Notes under the pieces: model-generated
The model's database searches: none
Told to the model about the DNA's origin: nothing
The model's input: only the letters and a program-made list of their open reading frames with translations
DNA from: a bacterium 1xD8-48
Lineage (GTDB): Bacteria > Bacillota > Clostridia > Lachnospirales > Lachnospiraceae
DNA length: 64,000 nucleotides
Direction of reading: 5' to 3'
Assembly (NCBI GenBank): GCA_009917455.1
Contig: QZDS01000011.1
Coordinates: forward strand, 58,991 to 122,990
Part shown: positions 1 to 9,057 of the stretch, piece after piece
Position numbering within the stretch: the first letter of the stretch is position 1
How the letters are laid out: each line of letters opens with the position of its first letter
Position numbers and translations under genes: made by a program

Positions 1-1375
1 TTTTATTTAAAAGAAGATAGGCCATGCTAAGGCTCCCGGATACAAAGGCTGTAACCGTCAGCATCACCGGCTTTTTGAAAGCCCTTTTCTCCTTTTTCTT
101 AAGCGCGCCGATAAAGAAATGCAGAATATAAGCGCCTGTTGCAATCCACACATAAATCCCGAAATATCTGGTCAGAAAGCAGCAAAGCCCCAGAAGCCCC
201 AGCACAAAATACCGCCGTCCGCCCGGTTCTTCTTCCTCCACAATCCCTGCAAGCGTCAGCGCAAATCCCAGCAAAAACACCATAAAGGGGATTTCGCTCC
301 AGGTATAATAGGAAAGATTCAAAAATCCGATATTGGTCAGGCACAGGGCGTACACCCACGCGTCCTTTTTGAAATACAGCCTTATGACCACCAGCAAAAT
401 ACCGATAATTACCATGGTAAGAAGCTTGGAGGCAAGATAAGCGTCCGCGCCGGTGACTGCCATCATGAGGGCAATAAACGCCGGATAGAGAATTGGCCAG
501 TTCGCAAACCAGGAATCGTAGCCCGCCATGCCGTCATAATGAAAGCCGTTCCCGGCCGTCAGATTCACCGCCTCCCGCAGATACCCCGCCGAATCCGCGG
601 AAATATAAACGCCTTTTAAGTAAGCACGCGAATAAATACTGAGGCACACCGCCGAAAACAGCAGAATCAAAAACAAATCGTTTCCGTATCTTGTAAAAAA
701 TTCCCCGAAAGGAACCCTGCCAACGCACTCCCGCACCCGCCGAAAACCGAACGCCACGCAGATAATTCCAAACAAAGCCGCCAGAATACATACGGGAACG
801 GAATAGTAGAGTATCTCCCCATAGGTCACCGCCACTTCTTCCGCAACATTCACCCCCAGAGAGATACCGCAATCCACCGGCTCGCCGCCCTTTTCCACCG
901 CCATGGTAAACGGAAGGCTTTCCGCCCCGCCCTCCGGCACCTGCATAAAATAAGGCTCGCTTCCGTCCGCCAGAATTGAAAGCTGATAGGTCTCCCCTTT
1001 TGCAAAGGCAATATTGGCCTCCACCAGAAACCATTTTCCGGGGGAAATGCTCTCCACCGGAATCACCTGATTCAACAGAAGATTCGACGCGCCGTCCGTC
1101 ACTGCAAAACGCACCGTTCCCCGGCTCTCCTCGGAGATGTTCACTAAAAGCACCCAAAAGCCGCCCGCCGTAAAATCCTCCTTCGCGCAAAGGGACGCCT
1201 CCACCGGAACCCCAGCCTCGCATTCCACATAGACAGGTTCCCCGTTAATTTCCGGCAAAATCTCCGTGGTTCTCCGCCCGTTCTGCGCTGGGTGGGTCAA
1301 AACCAGCATCGCTGCCAGAAGACCGCATAAAATCAGTAAAATTGCCGCCGCTTTTTTTATCATTGTTTTATTCAT
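1..1375 (-). CDS. GT-C-type membrane glycosyltransferase (partial, 3' end outside window)
   Basis: An uninterrupted minus-strand frame starts at the ATG at 1375 and is still open at base 1, so the C-terminus is missing. The protein starts with a short membrane segment, then a roughly 150-residue extracytoplasmic beta-rich part, then several hydrophobic helices. The stretch with YISADSAGYLREAVNL followed by a tryptophan-rich FANWPILYPAF segment resembles the first periplasmic loop of GT39/ArnT-like (PMT family) polyprenyl-phosphate-sugar-dependent transferases, where an acidic residue is catalytic. It is the last visible gene of the minus-strand glycan operon. The family assignment rests on membrane topology and the loop pattern; the exact donor and acceptor cannot be read. 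The extra N-terminal soluble domain before the membrane core is unusual for ArnT. Confidence 0.6.
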   Translation of the reverse strand, partial: MNKTMIKKAAAILLILCGLLAAMLVLTHPAQNGRRTTEILPEINGEPVYVECEAGVPVEASLCAKEDFTAGGFWVLLVNISEESRGTVRFAVTDGASNLLLNQVIPVESISPGKWFLVEANIAFAKGETYQLSILADGSEPYFMQVPEGGAESLPFTMAVEKGGEPVDCGISLGVNVAEEVAVTYGEILYYSVPVCILAALFGIICVAFGFRRVRECVGRVPFGEFFTRYGNDLFLILLFSAVCLSIYSRAYLKGVYISADSAGYLREAVNLTAGNGFHYDGMAGYDSWFANWPILYPAFIALMMAVTGADAYLASKLLTMVIIGILLVVIRLYFKKDAWVYALCLTNIGFLNLSYYTWSEIPFMVFLLGFALTLAGIVEEEEPGGRRYFVLGLLGLCCFLTRYFGIYVWIATGAYILHFFIGALKKKEKRAFKKPVMLTVTAFVSGSLSMAYLLLNK

Positions 1376-1461
1376 AATTTTCCTCATTTCTGCGTTGTCC
1401 TTTTCACAGCTGTCAATATCCCCAAATTCTTACAGATACCGTGCGTATAAAGGCTTAAAGG

Positions 1462-2673
1462 TCAGGCCATCTTCTCCGCCAGTTCCATGGCGCGCTCCAC
1501 CACCACGTCCGAATTGTAGTGGGAATGCTCTCCCCAGCGTCCCAGACCGTAAATCTGATTTTCCCGCCCGAAAGCAAGAAGCTTTTCCATAATCTTTGGT
1601 TTTCCCATGGTGTTTAAGGGGTATGCATAAGCATTCAGATACCGGTAATTTTCATCCTCCGGTGAAAACATGGTCGTTCTCTCCGCTCTGGTTTCCAGCC
1701 AGTGTCCTCTGCTTTCCCGGCAGAAATTATGGCGGACCAGAATTCTGTGATAAGGAATCTTCAAATCCGGCACATAAAGCCAGTGGGCCTGCGTGTCCAG
1801 ATTCTCCGGCACATATCTGATTTCCACGGCGCTGGATTTCAAATCCTTTATGGACAAAAACAGCTCCTTTGGCATACCTTCTATTTTTGAAAAGGACGCC
1901 CATGGAATTGTCGTAATGATTTTATCGGCCATAAAAGTCTGTCCGCCCTTTGTTTTCACCGCTTTCGTACAGATTTCTTCCGCCTCGCACCCGTACACTA
2001 CCTTCGGCGCAACCGCCTCCGCCATCCGCTTCCAGACCTCGCCGTATCCGTACTTTTTCGGGTAATAAAAGGAGGCATGGCCCGGCTGGGAGCCGAAAGG
2101 CTTTCTCGCAAGGCAGGAACGAAGGGTATCCTCAAAGCTCACATCGGGGAGCTTGTCGAGCCAGTAGATTCCAAGTGTATCAAGCTCGTCCGCAAACATT
2201 TTCTGATTGTAGGGCAGCATGTAATCATCCGCAATCTTTTGCCCCAGCTTCCAGACAATCCACTCCACGAACCGCTCCGGCACCGGCTCGCCGCTGTTGC
2301 ACCCCGCCTTTGCTATGGAAGAAAGATATTCCACCTGTTCCTCTAAGGGAAACTGCCAGATATTGGCCTCCAGGGGATGTCCCACCACCGCGCTTTGCAG
2401 GCAAATACGGCTGTCCCTGCGAAAAAGCGCCCACTCCTCCTTTGGCAGGAAATCAAACAGAAATTCGCACACCTTCGGCCTTCGCACGTCAAGGAAATGC
2501 CCGCCGCCGATATCTAAGGGGCTGCCGTCAACCTCCGCAGAGCGGCAGAGCCCGCCCGCTTCCTTCTCCTTTTCCAGTATCAGAAAGGATTCCTCTCCTT
2601 TTCTTTTTAACATATTTGCAAAAGTAAGGCCGGCAGGACCGGCCCCTAAAATCAGATATTTTACCTTTTCCAT
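1462..2673 (-). CDS. FAD-dependent oxidoreductase, protoporphyrinogen oxidase / UDP-galactopyranose mutase-like
   Basis: The N-terminus carries a dinucleotide-binding motif (LILGAGPAGLTFANML) followed by an ILEKEKEAGG ribose-binding acidic strand, typical of the amine-oxidase/UGM/HemG-like flavoprotein superfamily. About 403 residues. The third-codon ATG at 2673 is preferred because GGAGGT lies six bases before it; the ATG at 2679 directly abuts this Shine-Dalgarno. The start overlaps the stop of the upstream GT2 gene, so the two are translationally coupled. In glycan clusters such proteins act on nucleotide- or lipid-linked sugars, for example ring contraction by UGM, but the substrate here is inferred only from context. 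A heme role is unlikely in this setting. Confidence 0.7.
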   Translation of the reverse strand: MEKVKYLILGAGPAGLTFANMLKRKGEESFLILEKEKEAGGLCRSAEVDGSPLDIGGGHFLDVRRPKVCEFLFDFLPKEEWALFRRDSRICLQSAVVGHPLEANIWQFPLEEQVEYLSSIAKAGCNSGEPVPERFVEWIVWKLGQKIADDYMLPYNQKMFADELDTLGIYWLDKLPDVSFEDTLRSCLARKPFGSQPGHASFYYPKKYGYGEVWKRMAEAVAPKVVYGCEAEEICTKAVKTKGGQTFMADKIITTIPWASFSKIEGMPKELFLSIKDLKSSAVEIRYVPENLDTQAHWLYVPDLKIPYHRILVRHNFCRESRGHWLETRAERTTMFSPEDENYRYLNAYAYPLNTMGKPKIMEKLLAFGRENQIYGLGRWGEHSHYNSDVVVERAMELAEKMA

Positions 2674-3380
2674 TTGCATACCTCCGGCTCATGCTTTTTC
2701 AGCATAAATAAAATTTTGATGGCCTCCGTCACAGAGCTTCCCTTCAGGCTGGAAGCCGTTCCCACATAGTGAATCGGAACCTCCACCGTGCGCAGGTTCC
2801 GGCAATAATAGCGCATTTCCGTCTGATACATATGTCCTGTGGAGAGAAAGCTGTCCAGATGCAGCTGCTCAAGAATTCCCCTCTGAAAGCCCTCAAAGCC
2901 GCTGGTCATGTCCTTGAGCGCAGTACCAAGCACCGCATTTGACAAAAAGGTGCCGCCCTGGCTTAAAATCCGCCGGTATAAGGGCTGTTCTCTCATGGAA
3001 CCGCCGTCCATAAACCGGGAGCCCCAGACACAGTCGTAGCCCTCCTCCAGCTTTTCCAGAAACTGTGGGATTTCCGAGGGTAGATGGCTTCCCCCGCCGT
3101 CCATCTCAATTATCCGCTCCGCCCCGTCGGCAAGGGCCCTCTTAAAGCCCTCCAGATAACAGCTGATAACCCCGGTGGACTTTTCGTGGAAAATACATTT
3201 CACCCTGTCGCTTACTCTTTCTCTGTCCCGTATGATTTCCTCTGTCCTGTCCTTCGAATAGCTGTCGATTACCGGATAAATATGTAAGTTGTCATAGGGC
3301 AGACCCAGAATCTCATCCAAAATCCGCCCCATGGTCGTCTCCTCGTTTGCCACAGGCATCACGATAATTGTTTTCTTCAT
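2661..3380 (-). CDS. GT2 glycosyltransferase, dolichol-phosphate mannosyltransferase (DPM1) type
   Basis: A 239-residue GT-A fold enzyme. The N-terminal strand IIVMPVANEE and the following SYSKDRTEEII match the UDP/GDP-sugar binding start of GT2 enzymes, and EMDGGGSHLPSEIP is the DxD-equivalent region seen in DPM1/polyprenyl-phosphate transferases (normally EMDADLSHxP). No membrane segment is visible, so it is the soluble DPM1 type. It probably makes a polyprenyl-phosphate sugar used by the GT-C proteins of the same operon. The DxD region reads DGGG, where family members usually have DAD; this is worth noting but does not by itself mean inactivity. Confidence 0.75.
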   Translation of the reverse strand: MKKTIIVMPVANEETTMGRILDEILGLPYDNLHIYPVIDSYSKDRTEEIIRDRERVSDRVKCIFHEKSTGVISCYLEGFKRALADGAERIIEMDGGGSHLPSEIPQFLEKLEEGYDCVWGSRFMDGGSMREQPLYRRILSQGGTFLSNAVLGTALKDMTSGFEGFQRGILEQLHLDSFLSTGHMYQTEMRYYCRNLRTVEVPIHYVGTASSLKGSSVTEAIKILFMLKKHEPEVCKWKR

Positions 3381-3435
3381 CTCCACCTCATCCGCACTTT
3401 TCTCCTGTCGGATTTATCCGCCGCCCTTCGTGCGC

Positions 3436-4932
3436 TCAGCCGTAAAAATCATTATTGAATATCAGATAGTCGTCTCCGTCAACCAGAATAACCCTTCCCG
3501 TCAGAACATTGCTGTATGTCTCAAACAGATTCTTTGAAATCAGCAAAAGAGCGTCTTTATCCTCCACAAATACCGGAACGCCTCCTTCTATGGGCTCCAA
3601 ATCCCCAATAATATAAATGTCCGCCACACTGTTCTGCTCCCATTCATTTTGGCGGCAGTACTCATTCCGGCTGTTTTCAATGTAAATCCTCGCTCCCCGG
3701 TATTCCGGATACTTTTCTATCAGGGAGGAGATATCTCTTCTGATGTCCGTATTGTTCTCATAGTTCAGTGTCTGCAGGTTCCACAGCGACTTATCTGCAC
3801 TGATTCCAAGGCCGATAACCGGAAGCAGCAGCAATATCAGTGCAATTCCCTTCTTTTTACCGGGAATATCCAAGGCGCGCGCCAGAACCGCCCCTGTTAT
3901 CATGCAAAAGGGCAGATAGCAGATATAGCCGTACCACTCCATAAAGGAGCCGGAGGCGCTGTAAGCCGCAAGGGACACCAGAAGCCACACCACAAACAGA
4001 TATAGCCTGCTTCCGATGATTTTCCTTAACAGGCTTTTCCCTTCCGCAGCCCTCTTTTCCTCCTTTTTCTGAAAGAAAAGAAGCAAAAGCGCACCAAGGA
4101 CTGCCGCCAGAGCCAGCAAAACAGTCGGCTTCGTCCCGTAATATCTGATATATCCCAGATAATCCGACTCCCCAACCACCCTGTCCACAATTTCCACACC
4201 AAACATCTGTGCAAAAAAGGCTAACCCGTCGTAGGAAAAACGCACCGCCGCCCAGATTCCCGTTGGAAGCGCTGCGCCAATTGCTGCACCGATATAATGC
4301 TTTAGCTTAAGCTTTTTATAAATTCTCGGCAGATACAGAATACAGACCACTACGCCGATTCCCATATGCATACACTTTGCCATAAAGGCCAGCGACAGAA
4401 ACACGCCGCAGCCGGTAAACAGCCAGGGTCTTTTTTCCGATTCATACAGACATACCATAGCCGCCATAAACATTAACAGATACAGTGCGTCCGCGTCCGC
4501 GCTTCTCGCCATATGGAAGAAAAACATATCCGTACAGGAGACGAAAACAATCCCGGCAATAATCGCCGCCTTTTTTCCGAAATATCTTGCCGTTGATAAA
4601 AAAATCAGCACAAAAAGCAGCACCGCAGCTATCGCAGAGGGCAGCCGCATGGCAAAGAAGCTAAAGCCCAGGCTCTGAAAACACAGGGCAATGCACCACA
4701 TGATAAAGGGCGGTTTCAAATTATAATAGTCAACCGCATACCGGTAGGTCTGTATCCACCAGTTCCCTGACTGAATCATTTCATACGCGTTAATCCCGTA
4801 GATTGCCTCGTCCCAGTTCTGAGTCCCGGCCTCGCCTAAATGATAAAAACATAACACACAAGTCCATGCGGTAAGAAGTAAAAACATTCCCGCAAACAGA
4901 AGCTTTCTTATAAAAATATCTTTCCTTTCCAA
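3436..4932 (-). CDS. GT39/ArnT-like polyprenyl-phosphate-sugar transferase, integral membrane
   Basis: A 498-residue protein with many hydrophobic helices. The first extracytoplasmic loop contains WDEAIYGINAYEM (D41, E42) and a KPPF motif, the hallmark of the PMT/ArnT family, where the acidic pair sits at the active site. The C-terminal roughly 100 residues are soluble. The start is a TTG preceded by AAAAGGGGAAC; no in-frame ATG lies near the Shine-Dalgarno. It is predicted to transfer a sugar from a polyprenyl phosphate onto an extracytoplasmic acceptor. It is one of three GT-C proteins in this operon. Confidence 0.75.
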   Translation of the reverse strand: MERKDIFIRKLLFAGMFLLLTAWTCVLCFYHLGEAGTQNWDEAIYGINAYEMIQSGNWWIQTYRYAVDYYNLKPPFIMWCIALCFQSLGFSFFAMRLPSAIAAVLLFVLIFLSTARYFGKKAAIIAGIVFVSCTDMFFFHMARSADADALYLLMFMAAMVCLYESEKRPWLFTGCGVFLSLAFMAKCMHMGIGVVVCILYLPRIYKKLKLKHYIGAAIGAALPTGIWAAVRFSYDGLAFFAQMFGVEIVDRVVGESDYLGYIRYYGTKPTVLLALAAVLGALLLLFFQKKEEKRAAEGKSLLRKIIGSRLYLFVVWLLVSLAAYSASGSFMEWYGYICYLPFCMITGAVLARALDIPGKKKGIALILLLLPVIGLGISADKSLWNLQTLNYENNTDIRRDISSLIEKYPEYRGARIYIENSRNEYCRQNEWEQNSVADIYIIGDLEPIEGGVPVFVEDKDALLLISKNLFETYSNVLTGRVILVDGDDYLIFNNDFYG

Positions 4933-4994
4933 AAATCTGTTCCCCTTTTACAATTGATTGCCTGTCTTATTTCCGTTTTTTGGCTTTTATTCTT

Positions 4995-6098
4995 TCATTT
5001 TTTGCCTGTATAAGCATTACAGGCGTCAATCACCATACCCGCTTCCCCCTCTGTCATCTCCGGAAAAAGCGGAAGCGTAATGCAATGGGAGGCAAGATAC
5101 TCCGCATTGGGGCAGTCGCCTGGCTGATAGCCCAGATTCTTATAGGCTTTCTGCAGATGGCAGGGAACCGGATAATGCCGGTTGCACTCGATTCCCTTTT
5201 TCTCCATATAAACAAGGAAATCCTCCGGATCCTCCACCGTAATCACAAACAAATGGAACACCGGCTCCGTGTTCTCCGGATGGGCCTGCATGGTAAGAAG
5301 CGGGTTGGTGATTTCTTTCAGATATCTTTGCCCGATTTCCCTGCGCCTTGCCGTCCACTGCGGCAGATATTTCAGGCTGACGCTCAGAACCGCTCCCTGC
5401 AGTCCTTCCAGTCTATAATTATATCCCACGACATCGTGATAATACCTCACCTGGCAACCCTGATTCTTGATGGTGGTAATGGCGTCATAATATTCCTTTT
5501 TGTAACAGGTAACGCTGCCGCCCTCGCCAAAGGCATAGAGATTCTTGCCCGGATAAAAGCTGAAGCACCCCAGCTCCCCCAGACTGCCCGCCAGCTTCCC
5601 CTCATAGGCCGCCCCGTGAGCCTGAGCGCAGTCCTCCACCACGTAAAGTCCGTACCTGTCGGCAATCGCCTTTACCTTATTATACTCGAAAGGCTGTCCA
5701 TATAAATGGACTCCAAGGATTGCTTTCGTCTTTTTGGTGATTTTTTCCTCAATTTTATCCGGGTCGATTTCCCAGGTATCGCCGGTGCAGTCCACAAAAA
5801 CAGGCACGGCTCCCGTATAAGTCACTCCCCACGCGGTTGCTATGTAGGTGTTGGCAGGGACAATCACCTCGTCCCCCTCCCCGATTCCCAGCGCCATCAT
5901 GGCACAGTGCAGCGCAGAAGTCCCGTTGTTCACTCCCGCCGCGTAAGGCACCTGACAGTACTCAGCAAATTCCCTGTCAAACTTATCCGCGAATTTTCCG
6001 CCTGAAAAGGCCGTTTCCCGGCAAACCGCCTCGATTGCCTCAAGATACTCTTCTTTATGCTTCTCATAATCTCTCGATAAGTCAATTCGCTTTAACAT
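4995..6098 (-). CDS. DegT/DnrJ/EryC1-family PLP-dependent sugar aminotransferase
   Basis: A 367-residue enzyme with the full fold-type I signature: the AGVNNGTSALHCAM cofactor-phosphate loop near residue 55, EDCAQAHGA with D156, and CFSFYPGKNLYAFGEGG with the PLP-lysine K185. Members convert nucleotide-linked keto-sugars to amino-sugars using glutamate. The paired dehydratase is not in the window, so it must be encoded off the left edge or elsewhere. The start ATG has AAAGGAG upstream. Its presence means that the glycan made by this operon contains an amino-deoxy sugar (inference). Confidence 0.9.
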   Translation of the reverse strand: MLKRIDLSRDYEKHKEEYLEAIEAVCRETAFSGGKFADKFDREFAEYCQVPYAAGVNNGTSALHCAMMALGIGEGDEVIVPANTYIATAWGVTYTGAVPVFVDCTGDTWEIDPDKIEEKITKKTKAILGVHLYGQPFEYNKVKAIADRYGLYVVEDCAQAHGAAYEGKLAGSLGELGCFSFYPGKNLYAFGEGGSVTCYKKEYYDAITTIKNQGCQVRYYHDVVGYNYRLEGLQGAVLSVSLKYLPQWTARRREIGQRYLKEITNPLLTMQAHPENTEPVFHLFVITVEDPEDFLVYMEKKGIECNRHYPVPCHLQKAYKNLGYQPGDCPNAEYLASHCITLPLFPEMTEGEAGMVIDACNAYTGKK

Positions 6099-6125
6099 AT
6101 TTAACCATACTCCTTTCCAAAACGC

Positions 6126-6881
6126 TCAGGCTTTCTTTCTCTTTCCCTTTTCTTCCTCCCGGAACGCCTTATGCAGTCTCCACATCCGAACCACATAATT
6201 TTTTATGGTCTTCCATACCTTTACGGTAGTGTTGTAATCCTCCTGCCACTCCACAGGCATATCGTAAATCACTACCCCCATCCGCTCCGCCCGGAGCAGA
6301 AACTCTATGGTATAAAACCACCCGTTATCATTGCTGCACACCGCCGCCAGCCGCCCGGCAGTATCCTTCCGAAGAAAGGTAAAGCCGCAAACGGCGTCCG
6401 TCGCTTTCATGCGGAAAAACAGTTTCAATAAAAACACAAGCCCCATAGAGGTAATCCTGCGGTACCACTTTCTTCCCTTCGTGTCCGACTCCTTACTGAA
6501 GCGGCTCCCGTTCACATACTCGAGCTCCGGTCTTGTCCGGAACAGCTCAATGGTCTTCCCCAGATATTTCAAATCCGTGGACAAATCAATATCCATATAC
6601 CCCACCAGCGCGCTTTCATTCAGGGCAATTCCCTTACGGAAGGCTACTCCCACGCCGCGCTCCTCCATCCGGACGTAGGATACCTCCGGGTACTTTTCCG
6701 CAAGCCCCCTTCCAAGCTCCGGCGTTTCGTCGTCGGAGCCGTTGTCCAGGATGGTGAGCCTGTAAGGTATGGTAATATTTTCCTTCAAATACGCCATCGT
6801 CCTGTCTATTCCGCTTTGAAGCCGGAGCCGCTCGTTCAAAACCGGGAACAGGAGATTGATTGATAATTCTTCCTCTCTCAA
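6126..6881 (-). CDS. GT2 glycosyltransferase, polyprenyl-phosphate sugar synthase-like
   Basis: A 251-residue soluble GT2 enzyme: INLLFPVLNE at the N-terminus, LDNGSDDETPELGRGLAE as the nucleotide-binding segment, and MDIDLSTDLKYLG as the DxD region of DPM1-like enzymes. The C-terminus is basic (RKKA end) and there is no transmembrane helix. The start ATG overlaps the stop of the upstream GT2 gene in an ATGA, so the two are coupled. It probably supplies a lipid-linked sugar. Lipid identity and sugar cannot be determined from the sequence. Confidence 0.75.
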   Translation of the reverse strand: MREEELSINLLFPVLNERLRLQSGIDRTMAYLKENITIPYRLTILDNGSDDETPELGRGLAEKYPEVSYVRMEERGVGVAFRKGIALNESALVGYMDIDLSTDLKYLGKTIELFRTRPELEYVNGSRFSKESDTKGRKWYRRITSMGLVFLLKLFFRMKATDAVCGFTFLRKDTAGRLAAVCSNDNGWFYTIEFLLRAERMGVVIYDMPVEWQEDYNTTVKVWKTIKNYVVRMWRLHKAFREEEKGKRKKA

Positions 6882-7843
6882 TGTTTTACCACCTTTTCTA
6901 TATCCGAAACCAGATATCTTTGCTGTTTAAAGATTAAATTCAGCATCACCGAAAGATATTTTAAAATAATCGTCAGAAGGGCAAACACCCCGAAAAATCC
7001 AAGCGCCAGAAAGCCCATGGTGGAAAGCCAACCCTCCACAGGCTTCGTATTGTCATTCAGGAAATCGCTGATTATATAGATTCCCATAAACACCGTGACC
7101 ATCAGAAACACGCCGCAGATAATCGCAGACGTCCGCTCAAGCACGTTGGTGAAATAAATAAAAGAGTCCAGCGCCAGCGTCGTCCTCTCCGAGGCCACCG
7201 TCTTGTTTTTCACACGCACGTCCACGTCCCGGCTGTCATAATAAATGGTGGCGTTTCCAAGCCCGCAGTCCATATAAACCGCTTTTCTGTAGGGAATATA
7301 CTGCCCCATGGACTTGATTCTGTTGATTGCCCGCCTCGACATCACCCGGAAGGTCTCCGGTCCGATTTTGCCGTTTCCCCGCTTTGTCTTGTTATACAGG
7401 GCATAAAAAAGCTTCGACGTGAGCCTCATTTTCCCTTTACTGCTGGCCGCCACAATGTCATTGCCCGTTAGCAGCTTATAATATACGTCCATAATGACCT
7501 TCTCGTCATAGTCCACGAAAATATCGTCAAACTCGTACACAAAGTCGCCTATGGCAATATCCCGTCCGGCGTTCATTGCGCTCTCCAGCCCCTGAAAAAA
7601 GCTCATATGCACCACATTCACCATCACATGGAGCTTTCTCTCCTCCACATACTCCTTCAAAAGCGCCACCGTGTTATCCTGACAGGCATCGTCCACACAC
7701 ACGATTTCAAACTGCTCAAAATGATTTTCACAGGTACGGATAACCGTATCCAGAAAAAATTTCAGATAAGGGGCCGAGTTGTGAAGATAAATAACAAGCG
7801 ATATGAATTTCTTTTCCTTTACAGTCTGTGTTGTATTTTCCAT
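6878..7843 (-). CDS. GT2 glycosyltransferase with two C-terminal membrane helices (GtrB-like)
   Basis: A 321-residue protein with an N-terminal GT-A domain (SLVIYLHNSAPYL, VCVDDACQDNTVALL, and YEFDDIFVDY in the DxD position) followed by two hydrophobic helices near residues 235-260 and 270-295. This layout is that of GtrB/bactoprenol glucosyltransferases, which load a sugar onto undecaprenyl phosphate at the membrane. The DxD region reads EFDDIFVDY in place of the usual DADLQDPP, so it is a divergent member. The start ATG has GGAG six bases upstream. It probably provides the donor for the GT-C proteins of the operon. Confidence 0.7.
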   Translation of the reverse strand: MENTTQTVKEKKFISLVIYLHNSAPYLKFFLDTVIRTCENHFEQFEIVCVDDACQDNTVALLKEYVEERKLHVMVNVVHMSFFQGLESAMNAGRDIAIGDFVYEFDDIFVDYDEKVIMDVYYKLLTGNDIVAASSKGKMRLTSKLFYALYNKTKRGNGKIGPETFRVMSRRAINRIKSMGQYIPYRKAVYMDCGLGNATIYYDSRDVDVRVKNKTVASERTTLALDSFIYFTNVLERTSAIICGVFLMVTVFMGIYIISDFLNDNTKPVEGWLSTMGFLALGFFGVFALLTIILKYLSVMLNLIFKQQRYLVSDIEKVVKH

Positions 7844-7852
7844 ATTTCTCCT

Positions 7853-9001
7853 TTATTTTAAGTAATCGTCCAGGTCGTAAACCGTGTTGATTTTGCCTGA
7901 GAGCACACTGACAAAGGTAGGATTTGCGCTCATCACCCTGATTGCCGTGGGCCTTGAATCGTCCACCTCCGAGCTCTTTAAAATCGGCTTCATGGAATAC
8001 AGCGATTCCACATAGGTATAAGCGTACTCCGGCTTCATATATTTATCCGCCAGATGAGACATATAAGGCCATGCCGACTCCGGCTTGTTGGGACAGATGC
8101 TGCAGTTCCCCAGGTTTTCCGGCGAACAGCTCCCCTCCATACCATTCTGACAGGAAAAAGACGGCCTTGCGTCATAGCTTGTAATATGAGGCGTAAACGT
8201 AACCGCCGTCAGGGAATGAAGCCCCGTCTTTCCAAAAGGCATAATGGAAAAGAAAGGCCCGTCCATCACGGTAATTCCGATATCCTTCAGCAGCTCTGAC
8301 GGCTTACAGAGAATAATTTCACAGAGCTCATATTTTATCTGAAACATTTCCCCGGCAAAACCGCCTGAGGACGCATCCTCCACCTTGCCGATTATCTGAT
8401 TAACCGAAGCATAGGTCGCGTTCAGCACATAGCCTGTCTCATAGCTCTTCCCATCCGCCAGAACTATCTCATAGGTTTCTTCTCTTTTTACAATTTTATC
8501 AATCCGCGCATGGAACAAAAAAGTTGCCGCGCTGTTCCCGAAAAGCCTGTCCTCATAGTATTTTTGCAGGATTTTTGCGTCGTAGGTATATTCCTCCGTG
8601 AGAAAAGCGCCATCGCACATCCCGTCTTTAAAATACTTGGAAGAAGCGACCTCCTCGCATTTGATTTCCGCCGCCCGGCAGAATTCCTGAAACTGTTTTG
8701 CGTTTGTCCAGGAAAATTTCCCCGATGTGGCATAAATCTGCTCAAACTTATCATGAATACAGAAACCGAAATCCTCTGTAAACCGCCTGAAATACCCGGC
8801 GGACTTTACCGCTGTTGTCAGGCTTCTGGGATAATGATAGCCCATGTGAACCCTGGCCTGATTAATATAAGTAGCCCTCTGAAAAGGCGCGTCGTCATAT
8901 TCAAGCACCAGAACCCTCTGCCCTCTTTCCGCACAAAAGGCGGCGGCGTACAGACCGTACAATCCGGCCCCGATTATAATTTTGTCAAACCGCTCACTCA
9001 T
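7853..9001 (-). CDS. FAD-dependent oxidoreductase (DAO superfamily)
   Basis: A 382-residue flavoprotein. The N-terminus has IIIGAGLYGLYAAAFCAERG, then LVLEYDDAPFQRATYINQAR. The arginine-rich YINQARVHMGYHYPRS stretch resembles the flavin-contact region of D-amino-acid-oxidase-like enzymes found in polysaccharide clusters. A cysteine-rich patch (CSPENLGNCSICPNKP) near residue 300 could bind a metal or structure the protein; I do not recognise it. The start ATG has GGAAAGGG upstream. It is the second flavoprotein in this operon and is only distantly similar to the first, so two different redox steps are likely. Confidence 0.65.
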   Translation of the reverse strand: MSERFDKIIIGAGLYGLYAAAFCAERGQRVLVLEYDDAPFQRATYINQARVHMGYHYPRSLTTAVKSAGYFRRFTEDFGFCIHDKFEQIYATSGKFSWTNAKQFQEFCRAAEIKCEEVASSKYFKDGMCDGAFLTEEYTYDAKILQKYYEDRLFGNSAATFLFHARIDKIVKREETYEIVLADGKSYETGYVLNATYASVNQIIGKVEDASSGGFAGEMFQIKYELCEIILCKPSELLKDIGITVMDGPFFSIMPFGKTGLHSLTAVTFTPHITSYDARPSFSCQNGMEGSCSPENLGNCSICPNKPESAWPYMSHLADKYMKPEYAYTYVESLYSMKPILKSSEVDDSRPTAIRVMSANPTFVSVLSGKINTVYDLDDYLK

Positions 9002-9057
9002 ATTTGAACCCTTTCCTGCTTTATGCCAACACTCCGGGCATCCGGTGTTGTCAGATT

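Noticed and set aside
534..1223. 229-codon minus-strand frame rich in Gly and Arg
   Set aside because: It is out of phase with the GT-C membrane gene read from 1375, which has a better start and hydrophobic helices.
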